Positions 1-9,210 of a DNA stretch of 64,000 nucleotides are shown here, one piece after another. The notes beneath the pieces were generated by a model. That model made no database searches, was not told the origin of the DNA, and was given only the letters and a program-made list of their open reading frames with translations. Where the stretch lies: assembly GCA_041666525.1 (NCBI GenBank), contig JBAYGT010000001.1:372001-436000 (forward strand), written 5' to 3'. The translations under genes and the position numbers were made by a program. Position 1 is the stretch's first letter. Every line of letters begins with the position of its first letter. This DNA comes from JBAXTZ01 sp041666525. GTDB taxonomy: Bacteria; Bacillota; Negativicutes; JBAXTZ01.

Positions 1-798
1 GCTGATTACTAACGTTGACAATGTATCGTTTTCGGTGTGAATTCCAGCTTTAGTTCCTAGCACTTCGATCCGCTGATCGTAGCCATAAATTGCTTTGCGG
101 CAATTATCAATCAATCCGATTGCACCGTTGGCAAATTTCAACGATACTAACGCCGTGTCAATGTCACCGGCTTCGCCGATTGCCGGGTCAACGGTACAAG
201 CAGCGTTAGCGTAAACTTCAACAACTTCGCTGCCCGTCAAATAGCGCGCCATGTCAAAATCATGAATGGTCATATCAAAAAACATGCCGCCGGAAACTTT
301 TACGTACTCCACCGGGGGCGGAGCCGGATCGCGCGAAGTTATTTTAACGATTTGCAATTCACCGACGCGGCCATCCACTATTGCCTGACGCGCAGCGCGG
401 AAATTATGGTCGAAACGGCGATTAAAGCCAATTTGGAATTTTACTTTGGCTGCTTCGACTGCTTCTAGCACTGCTTGAATACGATCGACATCATAATCAA
501 TCGGTTTTTCGCAGAAAATATGTTTGCCGGCATTGGCCGCTTCGATACTAATCGGAGCGTGGGTATTGGTCGACGAACAGATGATAACGGCCTCAATCGC
601 CGGATCGTTGATGATTTGTTTATAATCAGTGTAGGCAACTTCGATTCCTAGTCCTTTAGCCCAATCCCGTTGACCGTCAATAAACGGGTCGGCAACCGCT
701 TTAACAACAACATTTGGGAAATTTTTGACAATGTTCTCAGTGTGCAATTTGCCAATTCGTCCAGTACCAATGATTCCAATAACTAGTTTTTTGTTCAT
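1..798 (-). CDS. iolG: myo-inositol 2-dehydrogenase IolG, C-terminus cut by window edge
   Basis: Oxidises myo-inositol to scyllo-inosose with NAD+, the first step of inositol catabolism in the cytoplasm. I translated the frame by hand; 266 codons are visible from ATG at 798 and the frame stays open at base 1, so about 70 residues of the usual 335-340 are missing. The N-terminal Rossmann motif GIIGTGRIGKLH, the family EKP motif with Lys98, and the GGMFFDMTIHDFDM segment holding Asp175 and His179 match the catalytic Lys-Asp-His of IolG. An AGGTAGGA ribosome site precedes the ATG. It lies about 60 bp downstream of iolD as the last visible gene of the inositol operon. Another Gfo/Idh sugar dehydrogenase is possible, but iolD and iolB beside it make IolG by far the best call. 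Confidence 0.9.
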   Translation of the reverse strand, partial: MNKKLVIGIIGTGRIGKLHTENIVKNFPNVVVKAVADPFIDGQRDWAKGLGIEVAYTDYKQIINDPAIEAVIICSSTNTHAPISIEAANAGKHIFCEKPIDYDVDRIQAVLEAVEAAKVKFQIGFNRRFDHNFRAARQAIVDGRVGELQIVKITSRDPAPPPVEYVKVSGGMFFDMTIHDFDMARYLTGSEVVEVYANAACTVDPAIGEAGDIDTALVSLKFANGAIGLIDNCRKAIYGYDQRIEVLGTKAGIHTENDTLSTLVIS

Positions 799-859
799 AA
801 TTTTTTCCTACCTCATATTTATTTCTTAACTAACCTTTTTCTGTAATAATCAGATCCAA

Positions 860-2719
860 TCAATACTTTCGCGCCTTCGCCAATTCTGCTTTCATTTCGC
901 TGCTTGCGGCTAAGACTGAGTTTTTGGCGTTACATTCCGGAACACCGACATGCCACCAGGCACCATAACCGCCAGTCATCGTTTTCGGCAAGACCTTAAT
1001 GTCAATCAGTGTTGACCGGGTTTGCTTCTTTGCATCCATCAGTGCAGCAAGTAACTCCTCGGCATTTGTGGCGCGATAGGCAATCACGCCCATACCTTCA
1101 GCAATTTTTGCATAATCAGTCTTAATGTACTCGCCATCCATTCTACCACTGAGCTCGCTACGATAACGAAACTCGGTACCAAAACTGCCAATACCCATAG
1201 CACACTGTAAATTGTTTATGCAGCCAAATCCCCAATTGTCAAACAACAGTACGTTTATTTTGGCATGTTCCTGTAGCGAGGTAAATAATTCAGAAGATGC
1301 CATCTGAAAACTGCCATCGCCGACAAAAGTATATACTTCCTGTCCACTGTTTGCCGCCAGTTTCGCGCCAAGTGCACCGTTTACTTCATATCCCATAGTC
1401 GAAAAACCATATTCCATATGGTAAGTACTAAGCTGTTCACTGCGCCAAACCCGCTGCAAATCACCGGGCAGACTTCCGCTTGAACCGACCGCGATGTCCC
1501 CTGGATTCAGCATTCCGGCAATTACTCCTAATGCCTCCGTCTGAGCAAAACCATTTTCACATTTAATCGCATATAACCGCTGTAATTCAACTTCCCATGC
1601 AGTTTGTACTTCTTCAATCTCGCCGGCATAACCGGCGCAGTATTGTCTGCCAATCAGTGAATCTGTTAGTCCTCGCAACGCCATCCGAGCATCAGCTTCG
1701 ACGCTGACTTCTGCATCCAACTTGTGACTGTCAAAATCATTAACGTTAATCGTTACAAACTGCACCGCTGGGTTGCAGAACAACGATTTCGATGCCGTAG
1801 TGAAATCGGAAAACCGCGTACCGATACCAATTACGACATCGGCTTCTTTCGCGATGGTATTTGCCGCCAAATTGCCGGTTACACCGATACCACCAAGATT
1901 GTAAGGATGTTTCCAGCTGACCGCGCTCTTGCCGGCTTGAGTTTCAGCAAAAGGAATATTGAATTTTTCGGCAAATTCGGCAAGTTCAACTCCTGCTTCA
2001 GAATAAACTACACCGCCACCACAAACAATTAGCGGCTTTTTCGCATTGACAATCAGTTCTGTAGCTGCTGCAATCGCCCGCGCCGTCGGCATTCTCCGAT
2101 CGATATTCCAAACGCGCCGGCGGAAAAATTCTTCCGGATAGTCATAGCTCATCGCTTGCACATCCTGAGGAATTGCCACAGTGACCGCACCGGTCGCTGC
2201 CGGATCGGTCAATACCCGCAAGGCGTTCAACATCGCCGTCATCAGTTGTTCCGGACGCTCCACGCGATCCCAATACTTTGACACTGGTTTAAAAGCATCG
2301 TTGCAAGTAATCGCGGCGCTGTGCGGATTTTCCAATTGCTGTAATACCGGATCAGGCTGACGGCTGGCGAACGCATCACCCGGTAGCAACAACAGCGGAA
2401 TCCGGTTGACAGACGCGCAAGCGGCGGCAGTAACCATATTCATCGCCCCCGGCCCGATGCTCGACGTGCAAGCAATTATTTTACGTCGCCGCGACTGTTT
2501 GGCAAACGCCATTGCCGCCAACGCCATACCCTGTTCATTCCGCCCCTGATAAAACCGGATATCGCCGCGATAGGCTTCGAGCGCCTCGCCTAAGCCAACT
2601 ACGCAACCATGTCCAAATATTCCAAACACGCCATGCACAAACTTGGTTTCAACACTGTCAAATTCTACATACTGGTTATCCAAAAATTGCAGCAACGCCT
2701 GTGCCATTGTCATTTTCAT
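860..2719 (-). CDS. iolD: 3D-(3,5/4)-trihydroxycyclohexane-1,2-dione hydrolase IolD
   Basis: ThDP-dependent enzyme that opens the ring of the diketo-inositol intermediate to give 5-deoxyglucuronate. The 619-residue protein has the acetolactate-synthase-like fold: a pyrimidine-binding half with the activating Glu in GRNEQGMALAAMAF, and a C-terminal diphosphate half with the metal motif GDGSFQ followed by the NWGFGCINN segment. The frame is open further upstream to a TTG, but that extension lies inside iolB. ATG at 2719 is preceded by AAGGAG at correct spacing and starts MKMTMAQALL, as expected for IolD. It begins 13 nt after the iolB stop, in the same operon. Length is slightly below the usual 635-645 residues; no key motif is missing. 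Confidence 0.93.
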   Translation of the reverse strand: MKMTMAQALLQFLDNQYVEFDSVETKFVHGVFGIFGHGCVVGLGEALEAYRGDIRFYQGRNEQGMALAAMAFAKQSRRRKIIACTSSIGPGAMNMVTAAACASVNRIPLLLLPGDAFASRQPDPVLQQLENPHSAAITCNDAFKPVSKYWDRVERPEQLMTAMLNALRVLTDPAATGAVTVAIPQDVQAMSYDYPEEFFRRRVWNIDRRMPTARAIAAATELIVNAKKPLIVCGGGVVYSEAGVELAEFAEKFNIPFAETQAGKSAVSWKHPYNLGGIGVTGNLAANTIAKEADVVIGIGTRFSDFTTASKSLFCNPAVQFVTINVNDFDSHKLDAEVSVEADARMALRGLTDSLIGRQYCAGYAGEIEEVQTAWEVELQRLYAIKCENGFAQTEALGVIAGMLNPGDIAVGSSGSLPGDLQRVWRSEQLSTYHMEYGFSTMGYEVNGALGAKLAANSGQEVYTFVGDGSFQMASSELFTSLQEHAKINVLLFDNWGFGCINNLQCAMGIGSFGTEFRYRSELSGRMDGEYIKTDYAKIAEGMGVIAYRATNAEELLAALMDAKKQTRSTLIDIKVLPKTMTGGYGAWWHVGVPECNAKNSVLAASSEMKAELAKARKY

Positions 2720-2732
2720 AAAATTCTCCTTT

Positions 2733-3530
2733 TCAGCAATCGTAGGGCCAAATCTTGGCATCCTTTTCGAGTACCCAAGTATGTTCCGGCACAAAAGTTG
2801 GCGTAATATACGGATTTCCGTCCAGGTGACGAATCGCCCAGATATAATACATCGCGTAGCCTGGAGCAGTAGTCTGGGGATGTGTCTCGCCGCGAACAAT
2901 TTTCACCGTGTCATTATTGCGGAGTTTGACCACATCTTCGCCAAGCTCGCAAAAACCATAACCATTTTCCGGCAGAAATTTATAGAAATAAATCTCCGGC
3001 TGCGGATGATGGTGCGGCGGATAACTCGACCATTTTCCTGGAAAATCAATTACCTCGCCAATGACCAGCTTCGAATACGGCGCATTACTATAATCGAATA
3101 CGGTCCGCACAATTCGTGTCGACGTCTCGCGCATCGTTCCCTGTCCGCGCTTTTCCGAAGCACATTCACTCGGTGGATAAAGTTTGGCAGAAAACTCCGT
3201 GTCATTTTCGGTACGGGTTATGCTGATTTCGCTGTTGGCGCCTACCCCGGTTACTGTAACGCCGACATTCTTCGGAACGTGGAGTACCCAGGGGTCACAG
3301 TCAAAACAATTTTCCCGGCTGATCGTTTCAGTCTTTCCTGACCAAGTTAATCGGACTTCACCGCTAATCAACAAATAGGCCTTCTCGAGCAGACGATTGT
3401 CGGCATAACTCATACCGGCCGCCAGGCGCAATATACCGAAATCCATCAGCGTATTGTTTGTTTGTTCGTCAACTGTTGTAATAGTAGTATAGCCGTATTG
3501 CAGTGGTTCGTGCTGTCGGATCCGTTTCAT
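2733..3530 (-). CDS. iolB: 5-deoxy-glucuronate isomerase IolB
   Basis: Isomerises 5-deoxy-D-glucuronate to 2-deoxy-5-keto-gluconate, the step after IolD. The 265-residue protein is a bicupin of the KduI/IolB family: the metal-binding segment SYPPHHHPQPEIYFYKF, the GETHPQTTAPGYAMYYIWA segment and the C-terminal FVPEHTWV are all typical of IolB. Its ATG overlaps the PGK stop codon (ATGA), indicating translational coupling, and the gene is followed at once by iolD. Length is normal for the family. Downstream kinase and aldolase genes (iolC, iolJ) are not in the window and may lie beyond base 1 or elsewhere. Confidence 0.93.
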   Translation of the reverse strand: MKRIRQHEPLQYGYTTITTVDEQTNNTLMDFGILRLAAGMSYADNRLLEKAYLLISGEVRLTWSGKTETISRENCFDCDPWVLHVPKNVGVTVTGVGANSEISITRTENDTEFSAKLYPPSECASEKRGQGTMRETSTRIVRTVFDYSNAPYSKLVIGEVIDFPGKWSSYPPHHHPQPEIYFYKFLPENGYGFCELGEDVVKLRNNDTVKIVRGETHPQTTAPGYAMYYIWAIRHLDGNPYITPTFVPEHTWVLEKDAKIWPYDC

Positions 3531-4780
3531 CGCTTCCCCTTTTTCATCGCTGTAATAAGCGGCATTTCAACGCCGGATAAAAACCGTACCATTGCCCCGC
3601 CGGCGGTGCAAACATAATTTATTTTGCTAATATCAATGAATTTTTGCGCGGCGGACACGGTATCGCCGCCTCCGATAACCGAATAGCCTTTGGCTTCAGC
3701 GATTGCTTTCCAGATTTCGCGGGTACCGTTTTCGAACAGCGGATTCTCGTAGATACCTGCTGGGCCGTTCACAAAAATTGTGCCCGCTGACTGCAGTTCG
3801 CGCTTGAATATTTCGATAGTCTTACTCCCCATATCCGCGAACAACGCTTCTGCCGGCAATTTCTCTATCGCAATTTCTGCACGTTTTCCCTCTAGCTCAT
3901 ATGCCAAGTCCTGAGGAAAAATTATCCGGTCGCCGAAACGCGCCAGGTAGTCTTTGGCAGGTGCAACGAATACATCTAGAGAACGGTCGCTGATAAATTT
4001 AGCGTTTTTTTCGCCGAGATCGTATCCACTCGCCATCAACATAATATTGCCGGTCACACCGCAGGTCAGAATTCTATCAGCACTGCCATTTTCCAACACT
4101 TGCTTCATCATACCAAAAGCATCGCTGATTTTTAATCCGCCAAGCACAAACACCGCCGGACGTTCCGGGCAGCGCATAACTTTGGTCAGCGCGGTAATTT
4201 CCTTCATCATTAGTTCACCGCCGCAGGACGGCAGTACTTCCTGAAAAGCCACCATCGACGGCGCGTCGCGGTGGGCTGCGGCAAAAGCATCATTGACATA
4301 TAAATCAAACAACGGCGCCAGTTTACGTACCAGCCATGTCTTAGTCATTTCGTTTGCCGTCAGCTTTACAGCAGCTTCGAAAGACGAAACTTCCTCGGTC
4401 AAATAGCGCAAATTACCAAGAAAGATTATTTCGCCCGGCTTCAGTTCCTGAACCGCCGCCAGCGCCGCCGGGCCGCAGACATCGTCGATGTATTTAACCG
4501 GATGCCCGAGTTTTGTTCCCAGCTTTTCTGCATGTTCATTCATTGCAATCAAATTATGGTAGTCCAGCGTATCGCCCTGATGAGCAATTATTGCAATCGC
4601 GCAATTTTGCTCAAGCAGATATTTAAGAGTTGGCAAACTTTTGTCAATACGATTTTCGCTGGTGATTTTCCCGGTCACAGGATTAATCGGCGAATTTACA
4701 TCCAAACGCAACAATACTTTTTTGTTGCACAGATCGATATCACTCATCAAAGCGATACCAGTTTCGACTCTCACTTCCAT
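3527..4780 (-). CDS. pgk: archaeal-type phosphoglycerate kinase in the inositol operon
   Basis: Predicted to transfer the acyl phosphate of 1,3-bisphosphoglycerate to ADP. The 417-residue protein has the two-domain PGK layout: RLDVNSP near residues 25-31, ENRIDKSLPTL, LGNLRY, the NDAFAAAHR substrate segment, LGGLKISDAF for nucleotide binding, FVNGPAGIYE and GGGDTVSAAQKF. The GPAGIYE form and low similarity to bacterial PGK suggest the archaeal lineage. The HxGR substrate loop reads HQGDT here, so the usual Arg is Asp, which might alter substrate preference. The gene overlaps the GAPDH gene by 10 bp and iolB by 4 bp, so it is an integral operon member. The start is ATG 4780, with no clear Shine-Dalgarno; a later Met (residue 12) is possible. 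Confidence 0.87.
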   Translation of the reverse strand: MEVRVETGIALMSDIDLCNKKVLLRLDVNSPINPVTGKITSENRIDKSLPTLKYLLEQNCAIAIIAHQGDTLDYHNLIAMNEHAEKLGTKLGHPVKYIDDVCGPAALAAVQELKPGEIIFLGNLRYLTEEVSSFEAAVKLTANEMTKTWLVRKLAPLFDLYVNDAFAAAHRDAPSMVAFQEVLPSCGGELMMKEITALTKVMRCPERPAVFVLGGLKISDAFGMMKQVLENGSADRILTCGVTGNIMLMASGYDLGEKNAKFISDRSLDVFVAPAKDYLARFGDRIIFPQDLAYELEGKRAEIAIEKLPAEALFADMGSKTIEIFKRELQSAGTIFVNGPAGIYENPLFENGTREIWKAIAEAKGYSVIGGGDTVSAAQKFIDISKINYVCTAGGAMVRFLSGVEMPLITAMKKGKR

Positions 4781-5793
4781 TTACCTAACCCCAAATATTT
4801 ATTAGTTTCGGCAACGCCGCAGTCTCGACGCTCCTGCATTCCCATAAGAGCGCGAATTCCGTCAATAGTCTCCGGAATAGTGACCGCTTCTTGAGGAATA
4901 TTTATTGCAAACATGATATCGTCACCACTATTTACAATCGTCTCATCCCAAACAGCAATTTCGTACATATCACCGCGCGGATTACCAAGATCACGAGCAT
5001 AACGGAACAACGATGCATTGCCTAAGAACCCGTCTTCAAGCTTCACAATACGAATTCGGTCATGCTCAGCAAAAGCTTCCAACACTTCTTGCTTACCAAT
5101 TTTTTGCTTCGGCGTGGCCAGCACCGTAATGATATGCCCGTGGGTTATCGGAGTGTGCACCAAAATTCCAGTTGCGTTAACATGTGGCATGATCGTCATC
5201 AGATCCAACGCCTGATGGCTCGGTGCTTTATCGACTTGGAGCGCATTAGTCAAACCGCGGTGATAATCACCAGGATCGGCAACGCGGCGAATAATTGTTA
5301 TTGCGACCTTTTCGATACCGTATTTCCTGTCCAGACAATCAACCGCGCGAATCAGACCGGTTGTGTTGCAAGACGTGAGCTTGAGAAAATCTGCACCAAC
5401 CCCTTTTTCAAAATTGGCATAACCGTGAAAAAACACATCAGCTACAGAGTTTTGTTCACCCCCTTGGAAAATTGCTTTTTTGCCGTATTTCTTATATAGT
5501 TCCTTGTTCTTCGCACCAACACCGGCTGATGTGGCATCGAGTAACACGTCACACTGCTGCACGAGATCTTCCAACGTGCCGCTAACAGGAATATTAAGGG
5601 CGGCAAACTGCGGTTTATTTGCAGGAACTGCTAAAAACAAGTTATAGGGCATGCCTTTTTCTCTTAATGCCCGCACTGCCAGTGTTGGCGATACATCCGC
5701 GACACCGACCAACTGCATATCGCCTTGACGTGCAACACCATCTGCCAACCGTTGACCGATTACTCCATAACCAACTACTCCAACTTTTACCAT
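4771..5793 (-). CDS. type II (archaeal-type) glyceraldehyde-3-phosphate dehydrogenase
   Basis: Predicted to oxidise glyceraldehyde 3-phosphate to 1,3-bisphosphoglycerate with NAD(P)+. It is not of the usual bacterial GapA family. The 340-residue protein has the Rossmann motif VGYGVIGQRLADGV, the catalytic Cys142 in SCNTTGL, RRVADPGDYHRGLTNAL and the histidine-rich THGHIITV stretch, all features of the archaeal type II family (known in a minority of bacteria). GGAGG sits 5 nt before ATG 5793; a longer frame starting four codons upstream would put this ribosome site inside the gene. It is coupled to the PGK gene by a 10-bp overlap, so the two enzymes form a cassette that would turn triose phosphate into 3-phosphoglycerate with ATP gain. 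Confidence 0.9.
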   Translation of the reverse strand: MVKVGVVGYGVIGQRLADGVARQGDMQLVGVADVSPTLAVRALREKGMPYNLFLAVPANKPQFAALNIPVSGTLEDLVQQCDVLLDATSAGVGAKNKELYKKYGKKAIFQGGEQNSVADVFFHGYANFEKGVGADFLKLTSCNTTGLIRAVDCLDRKYGIEKVAITIIRRVADPGDYHRGLTNALQVDKAPSHQALDLMTIMPHVNATGILVHTPITHGHIITVLATPKQKIGKQEVLEAFAEHDRIRIVKLEDGFLGNASLFRYARDLGNPRGDMYEIAVWDETIVNSGDDIMFAINIPQEAVTIPETIDGIRALMGMQERRDCGVAETNKYLGLGKWK

Positions 5794-5809
5794 AAAATCC
5801 TCCAAAATA

Positions 5810-7084
5810 TTATTGTTTTTCTTGTTCTAACTTAACCATTTTATCCCGCAGCAGACAGCTGCTGGCGAAACCAACCGCTGATGCCACAACCATTAACATA
5901 AAAACGTAACTATATCCTTGTTTGCCAGGAAATTCATCAATCAACCATCCTATCAGCCAATACGTCCAAAACGCCGGCGAATAGCCGATAATTGATGCAA
6001 TCGACATCGCCGCGCCGCTCATTTCGTGCGGTACACCCATCTCGCCGATTGGTGCGAAATAAACGCCACGCAACATATAGCAGGCTATCGATACTATGAC
6101 AAACAAAATCATCAACGGCCAAGCAAATGTTTGTTCAACAGGCATCGCAGTTATCACCAGCGTAACCAGCCCAAGCAGTAGAAAAAACACCCGCATTAAG
6201 TGCGCTGAAGACTGAAATACAGTATCACCCATCAATCCGCCAACCGGACTAGACAACATTCGTACTCCTGAAGAATTCATAAGAGCGAAAAATGCGATCG
6301 TGGATAAAGGCAGTTTGTAAACATCCTGCAAAAACGGCGCAAAATACATCAAACAAATGTAAATGACGTACACGCAACCGGCATTGACACCAATCAGCCA
6401 GACACTTCGCATTTTTGCTGCTTGCAGCAAACCAATCGATGCTTTCTTGTTTTTTTCGCAATTATTGGCACCGGTTATTCCATCTGGAGGTAGCACCAAC
6501 CAGGCAACAACTGCAGCCACGGACATCAAAACAATATTTATCGCCACCGCCGCCTTGATTCCGAACAGCGATTGTCCCAACCAACTGATCGCCGCAACTA
6601 CAATAAGGTTAGTTACCAACTCCACGACACCGCGAACCAATTCAAGCGCGCCGAAAGCGGTTGCCTGTTTGTCATCAGGGGCGATGCAGCGTACGCTGCG
6701 TAGAACCGCTGTCCAAAACACCGCTTCTTTAGTAACTCCGAACACACAAAATATCAGCACCAGCGTTGTATAACCGACATTGAACAACAACAGCGCACTG
6801 AGCAACGCAGTAATTAGTGTATTAACCAATAGCAGCCAGCGGTTAGAAAACCGATTCACCAGCCAGCCTGCCGGTCCGTACGCCAACAACTGCACAATAC
6901 CAGTCAACGAATATAAGAATCCGATTTCGGCGAATGACACGCCCAGCATCTCCCGATAGGAGTTAAACACAACATTACGCATTGCATCAACTGAATAAAT
7001 CAACTGACTGCAGAGCGCGACCGCGATGAACCTGATTAATGTCGTCCGATCAAAACCGAGTTTCTTAATAATATTCATTGCCAT
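5810..7084 (-). CDS. major facilitator superfamily permease
   Basis: Membrane transporter of about 424 residues with roughly 12 hydrophobic segments. The MFS layout is visible: an N-terminal bundle with GPAGWLVNRFSNRWLLL resembling the loop 2-3 motif, a central hydrophilic linker near GANNCEKNKKAS, and a C-terminal bundle ending in a charged tail. Substrate cannot be read from the sequence. Its place between the malic enzyme and GAPDH genes suggests uptake or export of an inositol-pathway compound or a C4/C3 acid, but that is inference. ATG 7084 is chosen over an upstream TTG; the ribosome site is weak, and the next Met at 7078 is also possible. The stop is 16 bp before the GAPDH start. Confidence 0.8.
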   Translation of the reverse strand: MAMNIIKKLGFDRTTLIRFIAVALCSQLIYSVDAMRNVVFNSYREMLGVSFAEIGFLYSLTGIVQLLAYGPAGWLVNRFSNRWLLLVNTLITALLSALLLFNVGYTTLVLIFCVFGVTKEAVFWTAVLRSVRCIAPDDKQATAFGALELVRGVVELVTNLIVVAAISWLGQSLFGIKAAVAINIVLMSVAAVVAWLVLPPDGITGANNCEKNKKASIGLLQAAKMRSVWLIGVNAGCVYVIYICLMYFAPFLQDVYKLPLSTIAFFALMNSSGVRMLSSPVGGLMGDTVFQSSAHLMRVFFLLLGLVTLVITAMPVEQTFAWPLMILFVIVSIACYMLRGVYFAPIGEMGVPHEMSGAAMSIASIIGYSPAFWTYWLIGWLIDEFPGKQGYSYVFMLMVVASAVGFASSCLLRDKMVKLEQEKQ

Positions 7085-7121
7085 CAACCGCAAACCGATT
7101 ATTCATCTTCACCAACAATTG

Positions 7122-8351
7122 CTATTTTTTCGCAGCCAATCGTGCGATCGTATTTTCTCGCACCATCTCAGGTGTAATGTCCGTCTTACGGGCGATGCCA
7201 GAATCCAAGGCGCATTTGGCTACTGCTGCTGCAACAGCCGGAGCTACTCGCAAATCAAAAGCCGCCGGAATAACATAATTTTCGTTCAACCCATCACTTT
7301 CAGCTATTGAAGCAATCGCCATCGCAGCTGCTAGCTTCATTTCTTCAGTAATTTGAGCTGCCCTTACATCCAGCGCGCCGCGGAATATCCCCGGAAACGC
7401 CAACACATTATTAACCTGATTTGGAAAATCCGAACGGCCGGTTCCGACAATGCGCGCGCCACCGGCTTTGGCATCATCCGGCATGATTTCTGGCGTTGGA
7501 TTTGCCATCGCAAACACAATAGCATCTTTATTCATGGATTGAACCATTTCCTTGTTGATCAATCCCGCCGCGGATACTCCGATAATAACGTCAGCTCCGC
7601 TCATGATTTCTGCAAGACTACCATCACGGTTGCCAAAATTAGTAATTTTCGCTAGCTCAGCCTGGGCAGAATTCGCTGCATTTGTTTTGGTAACAGCACC
7701 TTGTTTGTCGCAAGCAACGATGTTTTTTGCACCGGCTCGCAGCAAAAGTTTCATTACTGATATTCCGGCAGAACCGGTACCACTGACAACAATATTTACT
7801 TCACCAAGGCTTTTTTTGATTACTTTTAACGCATTCATTATGCCAGCAAGAACAACTATTGCAGTACCATGCTGATCATCATGAAAAACCGGGATGTTGC
7901 AAATTTCCTTGAGTTTACTCTCAATGTAGAAACATTCCGGAGCTTTGATGTCCTCAAGATTAATTCCACCCCAAGTCGGTTCCATTAGTTTTACGACTTC
8001 AATAATTTTATCCGGATCTTTAGTATCTAGACATATCGGAAACGCATCGACATCAGCAAATGCCTTGAACAGCACAGCTTTTCCTTCCATAACCGGCAAC
8101 CCGGCACCAGCGCCGATATCTCCCAAGCCGAGCACCGCTGTTCCATTGGTTACAACGGCAACCCAATTACCCTTTGCTGTATAGTCATAGATTTTATCGA
8201 AATCGCGATTTATTTCCAAACAAGGTTCCGCTACGCCGGGAGTGTATGCCAGGGTCATATCTTCACTGGTCTTGACCGGCACTTTACAGTGCAAAGCGAT
8301 TTTTCCCTGATTGTCTTTGTGAAACTTTAGCGCGCGCTCTTTTAGTGTCAT
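7122..8351 (-). CDS. NAD(P)-dependent malic enzyme (short bacterial form)
   Basis: Oxidative decarboxylation of malate to pyruvate and CO2. The 409-residue protein matches the short bacterial family (YtsJ/MaeA-like): YTPGVAEPC near the N-terminus with the catalytic Tyr, GKAVLFKAFADVDAFPICLDT, the metal segment INLEDIKAPECFYIE, FHDDQHGTA, the Rossmann motif SGTGSAGISV and the conserved FAMANPTPEI. It sits between iolI (10 bp gap) and an MFS gene inside the inositol operon, an unusual place for it. A role could be balancing pyruvate and NADPH during inositol growth, or handling a C4 acid brought in by the neighbouring permease; neither is shown by the sequence. Confidence 0.92.
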   Translation of the reverse strand: MTLKERALKFHKDNQGKIALHCKVPVKTSEDMTLAYTPGVAEPCLEINRDFDKIYDYTAKGNWVAVVTNGTAVLGLGDIGAGAGLPVMEGKAVLFKAFADVDAFPICLDTKDPDKIIEVVKLMEPTWGGINLEDIKAPECFYIESKLKEICNIPVFHDDQHGTAIVVLAGIMNALKVIKKSLGEVNIVVSGTGSAGISVMKLLLRAGAKNIVACDKQGAVTKTNAANSAQAELAKITNFGNRDGSLAEIMSGADVIIGVSAAGLINKEMVQSMNKDAIVFAMANPTPEIMPDDAKAGGARIVGTGRSDFPNQVNNVLAFPGIFRGALDVRAAQITEEMKLAAAMAIASIAESDGLNENYVIPAAFDLRVAPAVAAAVAKCALDSGIARKTDITPEMVRENTIARLAAKK

Positions 8352-8361
8352 TGTTACCTCT

Positions 8362-9195
8362 TTATTTCGTCATATACCTTGTAATCATATCGTCAGTGTA
8401 GCGCTTGCCGAGCGCTATCGTTTGCTCAGCATCCAATTCCCAGTATTCTGGCCGAAAAAGCTCGATGGAAGCCATTTCACTATATCCTATTTCCTTCAAA
8501 GCTCCGAATATTGCTTCGAGATCCACCGCGCCGGCTCCCGGCCAAACTCGATGATTATCACGCAACCAGCCATGTGGCAAGTCTTCACAGTCATCCAGAT
8601 GGAAAACGAATATTTTCTTCGGATCGGCCGTTTTTAGCGCCGCGATTTTCGATTTCATGGCGTGGAAATGGAAGCAGTCCAAAACTATGCCCACATTATT
8701 CAAGCCAACCTGCTCGACAATCTTGTAAGCCTCTTCAAAACAGTTTACTGAACAATTCGGATAACCGACAAACTCAAAAGCCAAATCAACATTGTACCCC
8801 GCAGCAATTGCTCCCAGTTCGCGCAACCGGTTTACTGACTCGGTAGCAATTTCGGTTAGGGTTTTATCGCCAACATCAAAAGTTGGCACAACAACAATCT
8901 TATGACAATTAATTTTAGCGCCGGTTTCGCAGAGAAATCTCAGATCGGCGAGTATTTGAGCGTACCCGACCTCATCGCGAAAAATTATGAACTCCAGCGC
9001 ATTGAATGCGTAAGGTTTGAGATGAGATTTTTCAAAAAAATCCATCAACTCTTTCACCGTATACATTTGCAAATATTCGCGAAGTTTGTCAAGGCGGATT
9101 TCGATGTAATCATAGCCGTGTTTTTCGCAAAGTTCCAAATCTTTCAGCAAGGTGCTGTTATTTAGTGTAGTAGCCTGATTAAAACAAGTTTTCAC
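8362..9195 (-). CDS. iolI: inosose isomerase IolI
   Basis: TIM-barrel sugar phosphate isomerase/epimerase-family enzyme that in Bacillus subtilis interconverts inosose isomers. The 277 residues align end to end with my recollection of B. subtilis IolI (278 residues): the N-terminus MKTCFNQATTLNNS, ELCEKHGYDYIEIR, FEFVGYPNCSVN, VLDCFHFHAM, HLDDCEDLPHG, RVWPGAGAVDL and SIELFRPEYW. The metal ligands fit Glu141, Asp173, His199 and Glu245. It lies between the IolT-like permease and malic enzyme genes with short gaps. It allows scyllo- or D-chiro-inositol derived inososes to enter the same route as myo-inositol. Other barrel family members (IolE, IolH) are less similar. Confidence 0.92.
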   Translation of the reverse strand: MKTCFNQATTLNNSTLLKDLELCEKHGYDYIEIRLDKLREYLQMYTVKELMDFFEKSHLKPYAFNALEFIIFRDEVGYAQILADLRFLCETGAKINCHKIVVVPTFDVGDKTLTEIATESVNRLRELGAIAAGYNVDLAFEFVGYPNCSVNCFEEAYKIVEQVGLNNVGIVLDCFHFHAMKSKIAALKTADPKKIFVFHLDDCEDLPHGWLRDNHRVWPGAGAVDLEAIFGALKEIGYSEMASIELFRPEYWELDAEQTIALGKRYTDDMITRYMTK

Positions 9196-9210
9196 AGTTT
9201 GTCTCCTAAA

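Noticed and set aside
860..2899. Extension of iolD to a TTG start giving 679 residues.
   Set aside because: The extra 60 residues overlap iolB and have no family similarity; AAGGAG precedes the internal ATG at 2719.
2643..3341. Long plus-strand open frame of 232 codons.
   Set aside because: It is antisense to iolB and the iolD 5' end, has no ribosome site and no family motif, while the opposite strand encodes clear enzymes.
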